Below, piece after piece: positions 1 to 6,094 of a DNA stretch of 6,439 nt. Under the pieces are notes generated by a model. It searched no databases and was not told where the DNA came from. It was given only the letters and a program-made list of their open reading frames with translations. A program made the translations under genes and the position numbers. Every line of letters begins with the position of its first letter. Position 1 is the first letter of the stretch. The DNA is taken from assembly GCA_945867875.1 (NCBI GenBank), contig CAMBJF010000139.1, positions 1 through 6,439 of the forward strand, in the 5' to 3' direction. This DNA is from an uncultured Ruminococcus sp. GTDB taxonomy: Bacteria > Bacillota > Clostridia > Oscillospirales > Ruminococcaceae.

Positions 1-28
1 ATTTTCTTTTCAATTTTTTCTAAAAAAG

Positions 29-67
29 GCTTGACAAACAGTAACAGGTTTATCGGACAGATAAACC
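29..67 (+). promoter_or_regulatory. Candidate promoter -35 box with inverted repeat operator upstream of the HD-domain gene
   Basis: A perfect TTGACA lies at 31-36 inside GCTTGACAAAC. Twelve bases after it starts a perfect inverted repeat: GGTTTATC at 47-54, five-base spacer GGACA, GATAAACC at 60-67. No good -10 box occurs at the usual 16-18 base spacing; that position is taken up by the repeat. A repressor bound there would block initiation, so an operator is a reasonable inference, but the missing -10 leaves the promoter itself uncertain. The repeat could instead form a short RNA hairpin in a leader transcribed from further upstream. The T-rich bases 1-20 may be the tail of a terminator of a preceding gene, whose stem would lie outside the window. 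Confidence 0.45.
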
Positions 68-98
68 AAAACAAGAAATACAGAAAGGTCGAATAAAA

Positions 99-740
99 AT
101 GATAACGGAACGCCTTAAAAAGCAGATAGAATTTCTTCTTGAAGCGGACAAAATGAAGAGCCTTTACAGGCAGACATACATAATCCACGATGAAAAGCGG
201 TGCGACTCTATGCGTGATGCGGAAGATGACGGGTATCACAAACGGCGGGAAAATGATGCGGAGCATTCCTTTCATCTGGCGCTTTTTGCAATGACCCTTG
301 CGGAGCACGGCAATGTTCCCGTTGACCTGCTTAGGGTGATGAAAATGGTCACTATCCACGACATTGTTGAAATAGACGCAGGGGACACCTATTGCTATGA
401 CAAAAAGGGCTATGAGACCAAGCGTGAGCGTGAGGAAAAGGCTGCGGACAGGCTTTTCGGTATATTGCCCTCCGATCAGGCGGCGGAGTACAGAGGTCTG
501 TGGGAGGAGTTTGAGGCTATGGACACGGCGGAGTCACGCTTTGCGGCGGCGTTGGACAGAATGCAGCCAATGCTTCTTAACTATGCAAAAAACGGTGTGA
601 GCTGGCAGGAGCACGGTTTGGCTTACAGTCAGGTATATGAGCGCAACAGGCACATCGGAAACGGCTCCGAGGAGCTGTGGGAATATATGGAGAATGTGCT
701 GAAAGATTCGCTGGGTAAGGGCTTTTTGAAAGATGAATAA
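99..740 (+). CDS. HD-domain metal-dependent phosphohydrolase, YfbR/HDDC2-like
   Basis: This 213-residue soluble protein carries the metal-binding pattern of the HD superfamily. The first His is in AEHSFH (H56), the HD pair with its trailing acidic residues is in IHDIVEIDAGD (H87, D88, E91, D96), and the fourth ligand is probably D153 in ALDRMQPM. The HDxxExxxGD form is typical of the YfbR/HDDC2 branch, which includes 5'-deoxynucleotidases that dephosphorylate nucleoside monophosphates; the substrate here is inferred, not visible. Length fits the family (about 190-220). The ATG at 99 has an AGAAAGG ribosome site at 82-88. It is the first gene of a probable operon, with the next start 23 bases after its stop. 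The core is all helical with no membrane segment or signal peptide, so it should act in the cytoplasm. All key residues appear intact. Confidence 0.85.
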   Translation: MITERLKKQIEFLLEADKMKSLYRQTYIIHDEKRCDSMRDAEDDGYHKRRENDAEHSFHLALFAMTLAEHGNVPVDLLRVMKMVTIHDIVEIDAGDTYCYDKKGYETKREREEKAADRLFGILPSDQAAEYRGLWEEFEAMDTAESRFAAALDRMQPMLLNYAKNGVSWQEHGLAYSQVYERNRHIGNGSEELWEYMENVLKDSLGKGFLKDE

Positions 741-763
741 GCATACCCTGCGGAGGTGAGATA

Positions 764-1093
764 ATGGCAAAGCACGAATTTGGGATAATGCAGAACCCTC
801 CTAAAAGCGGCAAAAGGTATGATAAATATGAACCGCAGGAATATAACTGCATATCTGTCGATGACGATTATATTGAACCTATTCTTTCGGATTTCGATAA
901 CATTAATTTCTTTTGGCATTCGATTGATGTTCCGGAAAAGGGACTTTGCTATTGCGGAATAACACTTGTCCCGCCCACATCTATGCAGGCGTTTATTTCC
1001 GTAATTGACGGAAACAAACATTTATCAGAGCTTAAATCGCTTATGCAGAAAGCACTTGATAAAAATAAATGGGTTATTCATTATGGCTTGTGA
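764..1093 (+). CDS. Small conserved protein of unknown function
   Basis: This 109-residue protein has no motif to which I can assign a function. A strong GGAGGTGA ribosome site at 752-759 with an ATG seven bases beyond GGAGG makes it a convincing gene. The N-terminal third (residues 1-35) is polar and rich in Lys, Tyr and Asp. The middle (49-76) holds aromatic and hydrophobic segments, including FFWHSIDVP and YCGITLVPP, and the end is a predicted helix (86-100) followed by KWVIHYGL. There is no signal peptide or membrane helix. From memory, similar proteins starting MAKHEFGIM and ending near IHFG occur as unnamed proteins in other Firmicutes; I could not check this. Its DNA is clearly AT-richer than its neighbours (about 38% GC by hand count over 781-1080, against about 55% over 1261-1560 in hisA), so it may have been inserted between two older genes. 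Confidence 0.8.
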   Translation: MAKHEFGIMQNPPKSGKRYDKYEPQEYNCISVDDDYIEPILSDFDNINFFWHSIDVPEKGLCYCGITLVPPTSMQAFISVIDGNKHLSELKSLMQKALDKNKWVIHYGL

Positions 1094-1112
1094 TTTTGAA
1101 AGGAAAAATATT

Positions 1113-1883
1113 ATGAAATTCAGACCGTGCATTGATATCCACAACGGACAGGTGAAGCAGATAGTCGGCGGCAGCCTTGCGGACAAAAATTCTTCCGCCA
1201 AGGAAAATTTTGTCTCGGAGCAGGGCGGCGAATTTTATGCCCGGCTTTACAAAGACAGGGGGCTGACGGGGGGGCACGTTATAATCCTCAATCCAGCGGG
1301 CTCGGAGTATTATGAGGCGGACAGGAAGCAGGCTTTTGCGGCTCTCGGCGCATTTCCGAAAGGACTTCAAATCGGCGGCGGAGTGAATGCGGATAATGCG
1401 GCGGAGTATCTTGAAAAGGGTGCTTCCCACGTTATTGTCACGTCCTATGTTTTCAAGGACGGCAGCATCAGCTTTGAGCGGCTCGAACGGCTCAAAAGTG
1501 AGGTGGGGGCGGAGCATATCGTCCTTGACCTTTCCTGCCGAAAGAGGGACGGGAAATATTTTATCGTGACGGACAGGTGGCAGAAGTTTACGGATATGGA
1601 GGTCACGGCGGACAATATTATGATGCTCCGTGGCTATTGCGATGAATTCCTCGTTCACGCCGTTGATGCAGAGGGAAAGCAGAAGGGCATTGAAGAGGGG
1701 GTTGCATCTCTTCTTGGAAATACAGACGGCATTGTTTCCACATATGCGGGGGGGATCGGCTCGTATGAAGATATTGAGCTGCTCCGAAAGCTTGGAAAGG
1801 GCAATGTTGATTTTACTGTGGGCAGTGCGCTTGATATTTTCGGCGGGTGCTTGGAATTTGAGAAAATTGCGGGGATAAAGTGA
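1113..1883 (+). CDS. hisA: Phosphoribosylformimino-AICAR isomerase, eukaryotic HIS6-type HisA
   Basis: The 256-residue protein is a beta/alpha barrel that would isomerise ProFAR to PRFAR, the fourth step of histidine synthesis. It reads like fungal HIS6 rather than standard bacterial HisA. Examples are CIDIHNGQVKQIVGG (5-20), ARLYKDRG (43-50), LQIGGGVN (85-92), RLERL (123-127), IVLDLSCRK (136-144), EFLVHAVDAEG (178-188), YAGG (211-214) and SALDIFGG (238-245). The two catalytic aspartates expected of the family are probably D8 and D139, and the phosphate-binding glycines are present. I chose the ATG at 1113 because AGGA (1101-1104) sits eight bases before it and homology begins there. In-frame starts at 1005 and 1083 would run into the preceding gene. 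It follows that gene by 19 bases and ends at a terminator. No other histidine gene is in the window, so it is separated from any his operon. Confidence 0.9.
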   Translation: MKFRPCIDIHNGQVKQIVGGSLADKNSSAKENFVSEQGGEFYARLYKDRGLTGGHVIILNPAGSEYYEADRKQAFAALGAFPKGLQIGGGVNADNAAEYLEKGASHVIVTSYVFKDGSISFERLERLKSEVGAEHIVLDLSCRKRDGKYFIVTDRWQKFTDMEVTADNIMMLRGYCDEFLVHAVDAEGKQKGIEEGVASLLGNTDGIVSTYAGGIGSYEDIELLRKLGKGNVDFTVGSALDIFGGCLEFEKIAGIK

Positions 1884-1886
1884 AAA

Positions 1887-1920
1887 CAGCTCAGACTTTG
1901 TTTGGATAAGGTCTGAGCTG
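1887..1920. terminator. Bidirectional intrinsic terminator between hisA and the histidine kinase gene
   Basis: CAGCTCAGAC (1887-1896) pairs perfectly with GTCTGAGCTG (1911-1920). One G-T pair and two A-T pairs extend the stem to 13 pairs around an eight-base loop (1900-1907). On the plus strand it is followed by CTTTTCATTCTTTTTTT; on the minus strand it is followed by TTTTCAC. It begins four bases after the hisA stop and ends four bases before the stop of the convergent kinase gene, so a single hairpin can end both transcripts. Confidence 0.9.
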
Positions 1921-1924
1921 CTTT

Positions 1925-2965
1925 TCATTCTTTTTTTAGTGTCACGGTGAACCGTGAGCCTTTTCCGACGACGCTTTTTACTTCAATGCTGCCGCCGCAA
2001 AGCTCGGTTATCTGCTTTACAAGGGCAAGGCCCAGGCCGCTGCCCTCGTCCTTTCGGGAGCTGTCGGACTGATAGAAACGGTTGAAAATGTGCTTGCAGT
2101 CCTCTTCGGATATGCCGCAGCCGTTATCCTCAATGAAAAAAACGATGTTATCCTTTTTGTGCCTGAGCACCATTTTTATGCTGCCGCCCTCATCGGAAAA
2201 TTTTACGGCGTTGTCGATGAGATTTACCCATATATGCAGCAGCAGGCTTTCGGGGCCGAGATATGTTGTCTCTTCAAGGTCGATGTCAAAGCAGATGTCC
2301 TTGGCTGTCCACTTTGGTTCAAGGAGCAGCAGGGCACGGCGTATCTGCTCATCAAGCCTGAACTCTTCCTTTTTTGCGGGTATCGCCTGATTTTCAAGCT
2401 TTGAAAGGAGCAGGATATTGCCCACAAGCTCGGCAAGCCTTTTTGTGTTGAAAAGTATCTTTTCAACATACTCGCTCTGCTCCTCAGGGGGGATATTTTT
2501 CTCCTGCAAAAGCATTGCGTAGCCCTCTATTGCATTTATGGGGGTCTTGAATTCGTGGGACACGCTGGAAACAAAATTAGTCTGAAGCTCCTCGACCGTG
2601 CCAAGCTCGGAAGTCATAAGATTGAAATTATTGAAAGTGTCCTGCACCTCAGTGATGAGGGATTTTGTTTGCAGCCGCACGGAGAAATCACGTTTTGCCA
2701 CTTTTTTCATTGCCCGGCTGAGCTTTGTTACGGGGGAGAGGATAAGAAAGCTTGCAAGGCGGCCGAAAACTATTCCGAGTATCACGCAGAATATCATAAG
2801 CCACGCTGTTGCGGGCATTGTGGGGACGTGACCGAAGCATAGTTTCAGGATATATATGATAAGTTCCGCAAACCCGAGGGTCAGAAGTATCACGCCGATT
2901 ATGAGCAGGGTCATTGCGATGATTATGCCGAGACCTGTTTTTTTGTCGGGGTCCTTTTTCTTCAT
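1925..2965 (-). CDS. Two-component sensor histidine kinase with HAMP domain
   Basis: This 346-residue membrane kinase should autophosphorylate on His137 and pass the phosphate to the regulator encoded just upstream. Two membrane helices (about 11-40 and 54-76) enclose a short external loop of roughly 13 residues. A HAMP linker follows (about 77-120), then the dimerisation and H box (SVSHEFKTP, 134-142). The ATPase domain has an N box (NLIDNAVKF, N248 and N252), G1 box (EDNGCG, 279-284), F box (IFNRFY, 293-298) and G2 box (GSGLGLAL, 308-315). All catalytic boxes look intact. The start ATG shares one base with the regulator stop (TGATG), and AAGGTGG lies ten bases before it within the regulator gene, so the two are translationally coupled. 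With almost no extracellular domain, it probably senses its signal in the membrane or through a partner protein. The signal itself cannot be read from the sequence. Confidence 0.95.
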   Translation of the reverse strand: MKKKDPDKKTGLGIIIAMTLLIIGVILLTLGFAELIIYILKLCFGHVPTMPATAWLMIFCVILGIVFGRLASFLILSPVTKLSRAMKKVAKRDFSVRLQTKSLITEVQDTFNNFNLMTSELGTVEELQTNFVSSVSHEFKTPINAIEGYAMLLQEKNIPPEEQSEYVEKILFNTKRLAELVGNILLLSKLENQAIPAKKEEFRLDEQIRRALLLLEPKWTAKDICFDIDLEETTYLGPESLLLHIWVNLIDNAVKFSDEGGSIKMVLRHKKDNIVFFIEDNGCGISEEDCKHIFNRFYQSDSSRKDEGSGLGLALVKQITELCGGSIEVKSVVGKGSRFTVTLKKE

Positions 2966-3636
2966 CAGAGCTTCACCACCTTATAGCCTACTCCACGCAT
3001 TGTAACGATACGGAAGTCGGGGTTGTCTCGGAAACGGTCTCTGAGCCTGCCGATATGTACCTCAACGGTGTGGGCTTCCGCATCGGACTCATAGCCCCAG
3101 ATATCGTCCATAAGCTGCTGCTTTGTGAAAATTTTTCCGGGGTATGATGCCATTTTGTAGAGGAGCATAAACTCTTTTTGGGGGAGCTGTGTGCTGCCCT
3201 TGTTGTCGGTGACGGTCATTGAGTCATACTCGAGAACTGTTGAGCCTATGGTCTGGCGGCGGTCGCTTATCATCTGTGCTCTTCGCAGCAGTGCTCCCAC
3301 TCTCAGAACCATTTCATTTACATTTACGGGCTTTATCATATAGTCATCTGTGCCCGAAACAAAGCCCTCACGCATATCATCGTATGCATCTTTTGCGGTT
3401 ATCATAAGGACGGGGGTGGTTATGCCTGAGTCACGGAGGGAACGGACAAGCTCATAGCCGTCCACCTTTGGCATCATTACATCGGAGATTATGAGGTCAA
3501 AATATTCCTTGTCAAGCATTTCGAGGGCCTCGCTGCCGTCCTCCGCTCCTGCGGCATAATATCCGTTTCGGGTGAGCACCCTTTGGAACAAAAGCCGCAG
3601 CTCTCGGTCGTCCTCGGCGATAAGTATTTTAAACAT
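2965..3636 (-). CDS. OmpR/PhoB-family response regulator
   Basis: The 223-residue protein has a receiver domain (1-118) and a winged-helix DNA-binding domain (about 128-223). Receiver landmarks are the acidic pocket E8-D10, the phosphate-accepting D52 in SDVMMPKVDG, T80 in MITAKDA and K102 in IKPV. In the effector domain the recognition helix is around HTVEVHIGRLRDRF (189-202) and the wing is MRGVGYKV (213-220). An open frame continues upstream to 3756, but I placed the start at 3636. The receiver fold begins there (MFKILIAEDD), and the promoter at 3685-3713 lies inside the longer version. The ribosome site is weak (AAAGAAG, 3644-3650). It is the first gene of the pair with the kinase and is divergent from the cysteine-rich gene. 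Its control region contains several inverted repeats, which fits autoregulation, though that is inference. Confidence 0.95.
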   Translation of the reverse strand: MFKILIAEDDRELRLLFQRVLTRNGYYAAGAEDGSEALEMLDKEYFDLIISDVMMPKVDGYELVRSLRDSGITTPVLMITAKDAYDDMREGFVSGTDDYMIKPVNVNEMVLRVGALLRRAQMISDRRQTIGSTVLEYDSMTVTDNKGSTQLPQKEFMLLYKMASYPGKIFTKQQLMDDIWGYESDAEAHTVEVHIGRLRDRFRDNPDFRIVTMRGVGYKVVKL

Positions 3637-3659
3637 AACAAAACTTCTTTCGTAATTTC

Positions 3660-3673
3660 GGGAAAGCTTTCCC
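3660..3673. repeat. 14-base perfect palindrome in the response-regulator leader
   Basis: GGGAAAGCTTTCCC is fully self-complementary. With the promoter at 3685-3713 firing to the left, transcription should start near 3678, placing the palindrome at roughly +5 to +18. That is a classic operator position for repression. It has too little loop to be a good RNA hairpin. It contains the words GGAAA and TTTCC, which reappear in the inverted repeat at 3731-3745. Confidence 0.6.
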
Positions 3674-3684
3674 TTTTTCTGAAT

Positions 3685-3713
3685 ATTATAACATAGTCGG
3701 CTGTGTTTTGCAA
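3685..3713 (-). promoter_or_regulatory. SigA-type promoter of the two-component operon
   Basis: Reading the minus strand, TTGCAA (3713-3708) is followed after exactly 17 bases by TATAAT (3690-3685). TG sits one base before the -10 box (TGTTATAAT), an extended -10 element. Transcription should start near 3678, giving a leader of about 42 bases before the regulator ATG at 3636. This is the closest match to consensus in the window and it settles the choice of the shorter regulator start. Confidence 0.8.
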
Positions 3714-3730
3714 GGCAGATGTGCCGCCAT

Positions 3731-3745
3731 GGAAAATATTTTTCC
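3731..3745. repeat. Inverted repeat midway between the divergent promoters
   Basis: GGAAAA (3731-3736) and TTTTCC (3740-3745) are perfect arms around TAT. The element lies between the two facing -35 boxes (3708-3713 and 3752-3757). It is AT-rich and ends six bases before the plus-strand -35 box, so it could be a regulator site shared by both promoters or simply an UP-like element for one of them. Confidence 0.5.
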
Positions 3746-3751
3746 GATATA

Positions 3752-3781
3752 TTCACATTTCGGGACTTACCCGAATAAAAT
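3752..3781 (+). promoter_or_regulatory. Promoter of the cysteine-rich protein gene
   Basis: TTCACA (3752-3757) and TAAAAT (3776-3781) each match the SigA consensus at five of six positions and are 18 bases apart. Transcription from near 3788 would leave a 34-base leader that keeps the GGAGG ribosome site. I preferred this to the perfect TATAAT at 3801-3806, which has no -35 partner and would start the RNA inside or after the ribosome site. Confidence 0.6.
3759..3775. repeat. Inverted repeat filling the -35/-10 spacer, candidate operator
   Basis: TTCGGG (3759-3764) and CCCGAA (3770-3775) are perfect six-base arms around ACTTA. The repeat covers all but the first base of the 18-base promoter spacer. 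Dyads in this position are used by repressors, and by activators such as the MerR family that act on long spacers. Which regulator binds is not shown by the sequence; the divergent response regulator is the nearest candidate. Confidence 0.6.
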
Positions 3782-3808
3782 GTAATACATCATTCTAAGT
3801 TATAATTT

Positions 3809-3813
3809 GGAGG
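3809..3813 (+). promoter_or_regulatory. Ribosome binding site that fixes the start of the cysteine-rich protein
   Basis: GGAGG ends eight bases before the ATG at 3822. An in-frame TTG at 3807-3809 overlaps this site and so cannot be the start codon used with it. Confidence 0.85.
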
Positions 3814-3821
3814 TCACGCTT

Positions 3822-4637
3822 ATGTTTGACGAATATAAATTCCCGCCGGGAAAGCAGGACGGGTTCCGTGAGGCTGTGAGCATTGAGGCTATGCGGATAT
3901 TTGACACCTGCTCCGAAAGAGACTGCATCACCGATCTTGCTGTTACCCTTGATGAGGGCAGCACACTGACCGACACTATGACCGTTGTCAAGACACGGTG
4001 CGCTGAGGTTTCCGGTGTGTGCATTTCCATTGACAGCGTTCCCTTTAAAAAGGGCTGCTATGCTGTTGATATTACTTACACATTCAGACTTTCTATGGAC
4101 GCTTACGAGAGAGCCTGCGCCGATAATCCCACTCCTCTTGAGGGTACTGCGGTATGGAACAAGAGAGTTATCCTTTACGGCAGCAAGGGCAGCTTCAAGA
4201 CCTTTGACAGCGATGACAATGTTTCGGGCGAAACTGACAGCTGCTGCAGAATATACACAAAGCCTAAGGTTACGGTGAGCGTTGTTGAACCTATCGCTCT
4301 TGAAACGAAGATAGACTGCTATGCCCCTGCTCCTGTAAACTGTGATGCTGTGGCGACAGTAAGGGGTATTCTTGTTACCCTTGGACTTTTCAGCGTTGTC
4401 AGAATTATGAGACCCGTTTCGATCCTCGTTCCCACCTATGATTACTGCATTCCCGACAAGGAGTGCTTTGTATCCGCCGAATCTCCGAGAGAGATCTTCG
4501 GACGGCTGGAATTTCCCAGCGACGAATTTTTCCCCGGAGCCTGCCGTGCTCCCGCAGCAGATATCCCTCCCGCAGAATGCCGCACGGAACGGACGGATTT
4601 TGACTATATGCCCGAGAACGGCGAGATAAACGAATAA
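3822..4637 (+). CDS. Cysteine-rich conserved clostridial protein of unknown function
   Basis: This 271-residue protein has no known enzymatic motif, signal peptide or clear membrane helix. Fourteen cysteines are spread along it: C30, C35, C60, C67, C79, C99, the pair C141-C142, C166, C174, C209, C215, C241 and C253. Landmarks are RIFDTCSERDCITDL (25-39), SVPFKKGCYAVDITY (72-86), NKRVILYGSKG (113-123), VEPIAL (155-160), LVPTYDYCIPDKEC (202-215) and FPSDEFFP (231-238). Alternating polar and hydrophobic residues over 80-200 suggest mostly beta structure. From memory, unnamed proteins with FD-C-x4-C near the start and YDFCIPDKEC near the end are common in spore-forming Clostridia, which hints at a structural or envelope-associated role; I cannot confirm this. 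The tail after residue 240 is Pro- and acid-rich and probably flexible. It has its own promoter, faces away from the two-component operon, and may be its target. Confidence 0.85.
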   Translation: MFDEYKFPPGKQDGFREAVSIEAMRIFDTCSERDCITDLAVTLDEGSTLTDTMTVVKTRCAEVSGVCISIDSVPFKKGCYAVDITYTFRLSMDAYERACADNPTPLEGTAVWNKRVILYGSKGSFKTFDSDDNVSGETDSCCRIYTKPKVTVSVVEPIALETKIDCYAPAPVNCDAVATVRGILVTLGLFSVVRIMRPVSILVPTYDYCIPDKECFVSAESPREIFGRLEFPSDEFFPGACRAPAADIPPAECRTERTDFDYMPENGEINE

Positions 4638-4647
4638 CCATATAATA

Positions 4648-4684
4648 AAACAGCAGTATCGCTTTTTGGGCGGTACTGCTGTTT
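4648..4684. terminator. Shared terminator between the cysteine-rich gene and the MATE gene
   Basis: Fifteen pairs form between 4648-4662 and 4670-4684, all Watson-Crick except one G-T, around a seven-base loop. On the minus strand the stem runs into TTTTATTATAT, a proper U-tract that would end the MATE transcript. On the plus strand only GTTT follows, so termination of the cysteine-rich gene may be weaker. The stem starts ten bases after one stop codon and ends four bases before the other. Confidence 0.85.
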
Positions 4685-4688
4685 GGCG

Positions 4689-6056
4689 TTAAGCATTGAT
4701 AGGCTGTGTCGGTTCACTGCCGTATTTTTTCAGAAGTCTCTTTCGGCAAAGGAAATATGCGGGGATAAGGAACAGGTCTGCAAGTATCCAGGCGGCGGGG
4801 GAGGCAAAGCAGGCGGCATTAAAGCCGATAACTCCAACGAAATACGCCGTCACGCCTCTGCCGACCATTTCAAGGACGCCTGCAAAGGTGGCTGTGGGGG
4901 AAAAGCCCATTCCCTGAATGGAAAAACGTACTATATTTACAAGGGCGAGGGGAAAATAGAAGGCTGCGAGGGTGGTGAGAAACTGGCGGACAAGGGGGAT
5001 AAGGTCAAGGCTCTTTTCGTCGAGGAATATCATTGCCATATAGTTTCCTGTTAGGAGTATTACCAGGAGACTGCCAACGGCATAGATAAGTCCCAGAAGT
5101 GAGCAGGCGAATATTCCGCTGTTAAGGCGCTCCCATTTTCTTGCGCCCACGTTTTGTCCCATATATGTTGCCATTGTGCTTCCCATTGCATCAAAGGGGC
5201 AGCACATAAACATTGATATTTTGTTTGCGGCGGTAACGGCGGTGACATACATTGTGCCAAGCTGATTTACGGCGGTCTGGAGGACTACAGAACCGATTGC
5301 GGTTATGGAATACTGGAGTCCCATCGGTATGCCCATTGCGAGAAGTGTGCCTGTGTGGCGGGCGGAGAGTTTCATATCGCCTTTGTTCATCACAAGGATA
5401 GGAAATCCACGGCATACTTTATACAGACAGCCGAAGCCTGAGATGAACTGGGCGATGACGGTGGCCAGTGCGGCACCGAAAACGTCCAGTTTAAAGGCAA
5501 GTATAAACACAACGTCAAGGACTATATTAATGATAGATGCAATGACCAGCCATACCACGGGAGTTTTGCTGTCGCTGAGGGAGCGGAGAATGGCGGCGGT
5601 CATATTATAGAGGAAATATGCGGGAATGCCTGCGAAAATTGTAAATATATATATGTATGCACGGTCGAAGATGTCCTCGGGGGTGCTTGTGGCACGGAGA
5701 ATGTCGGCGCAGAAGATGAGGACGGAGGCGGTTATTACTATAGTAAATATGATGCACAGCCAGAGGGAGCCTGAAACGTATTTCCTGAGCTGTTTATAGT
5801 CTGCGGCGCCGAACATCTGGGAAATGGGGATAGCAAAGCCGTTGCAGATGCCCATTACAAAGCCGATGACGAGGAAGTTCAGGGAGCCTGTACTTCCAAC
5901 GGCGGCAAGGGCGTCACTTCCGAGGATTCGTCCTACGATCGCAGTGTCGGCAAGATTATAAAACTGCTGGAACAGAAAGCCGAACAAAAGGGGGATACCG
6001 AAGCCGAGTATCAGCTTCAGAGGCTTTCCGTCAGTGAGGTCACGGGTCACTTTCAT
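4689..6056 (-). CDS. MATE-family multidrug/cation antiporter
   Basis: The 455-residue integral membrane protein matches the MATE family in length (about 440-460) and in its two-lobed pattern of 12 hydrophobic helices. The opening LTDGKPLKLILGFGIPLLFG then FQQFYNLADTAIVGRILG (29-46) is characteristic, as are ALAAVGSTGS (49-58) and a similar second half beginning about residue 235 (LLAMGIPMGLQYSI). Members use a sodium or proton gradient to export drugs, dyes or metabolites across the cytoplasmic membrane. The substrate here cannot be told. The ATG at 6056 has AAGGA about ten bases upstream. It has its own promoter at 6095-6123 and no operon partner within the window. No truncation or frameshift is seen. 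It is separated from the two-component genes by a convergent gene, so a regulatory link to them is possible but unsupported. Confidence 0.95.
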   Translation of the reverse strand: MKVTRDLTDGKPLKLILGFGIPLLFGFLFQQFYNLADTAIVGRILGSDALAAVGSTGSLNFLVIGFVMGICNGFAIPISQMFGAADYKQLRKYVSGSLWLCIIFTIVITASVLIFCADILRATSTPEDIFDRAYIYIFTIFAGIPAYFLYNMTAAILRSLSDSKTPVVWLVIASIINIVLDVVFILAFKLDVFGAALATVIAQFISGFGCLYKVCRGFPILVMNKGDMKLSARHTGTLLAMGIPMGLQYSITAIGSVVLQTAVNQLGTMYVTAVTAANKISMFMCCPFDAMGSTMATYMGQNVGARKWERLNSGIFACSLLGLIYAVGSLLVILLTGNYMAMIFLDEKSLDLIPLVRQFLTTLAAFYFPLALVNIVRFSIQGMGFSPTATFAGVLEMVGRGVTAYFVGVIGFNAACFASPAAWILADLFLIPAYFLCRKRLLKKYGSEPTQPINA

Positions 6057-6094
6057 TATTGATCTTTCCTTTCTATCTTTCTTTCAAGATACAT

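Noticed and set aside
534..1021. Minus-strand frames opposite the HD gene and the small orphan gene
   Set aside because: They have no ribosome site or recognisable protein features, and the plus-strand genes have both.
1005..1112. Upstream in-frame starts for hisA at 1005 and 1083
   Set aside because: They overlap the preceding gene, lack a suitable ribosome site, and add residues outside the conserved barrel.
1074..1928. Long antisense frame of 284 codons opposite hisA
   Set aside because: It covers the whole of a clearly conserved gene, crosses the terminator hairpin, resembles no protein family, and is explained by the GC-rich codon use of hisA.
3637..3756. 40-residue N-terminal extension of the response regulator
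   Set aside because: A near-consensus promoter lies inside it, and the receiver fold begins at the internal ATG at 3636.
3801..3806. Perfect TATAAT just before the cysteine-rich gene as its -10 box
   Set aside because: No -35 box lies 16-18 bases upstream (the bases there read AAATGT), and a transcript from it would start at or beyond the GGAGG ribosome site.
4683..5054. Plus-strand frame of 123 codons opposite the end of the MATE gene
   Set aside because: It overlaps the terminator and a well-conserved transporter; its Lys/Gly-rich product looks like an antisense shadow.
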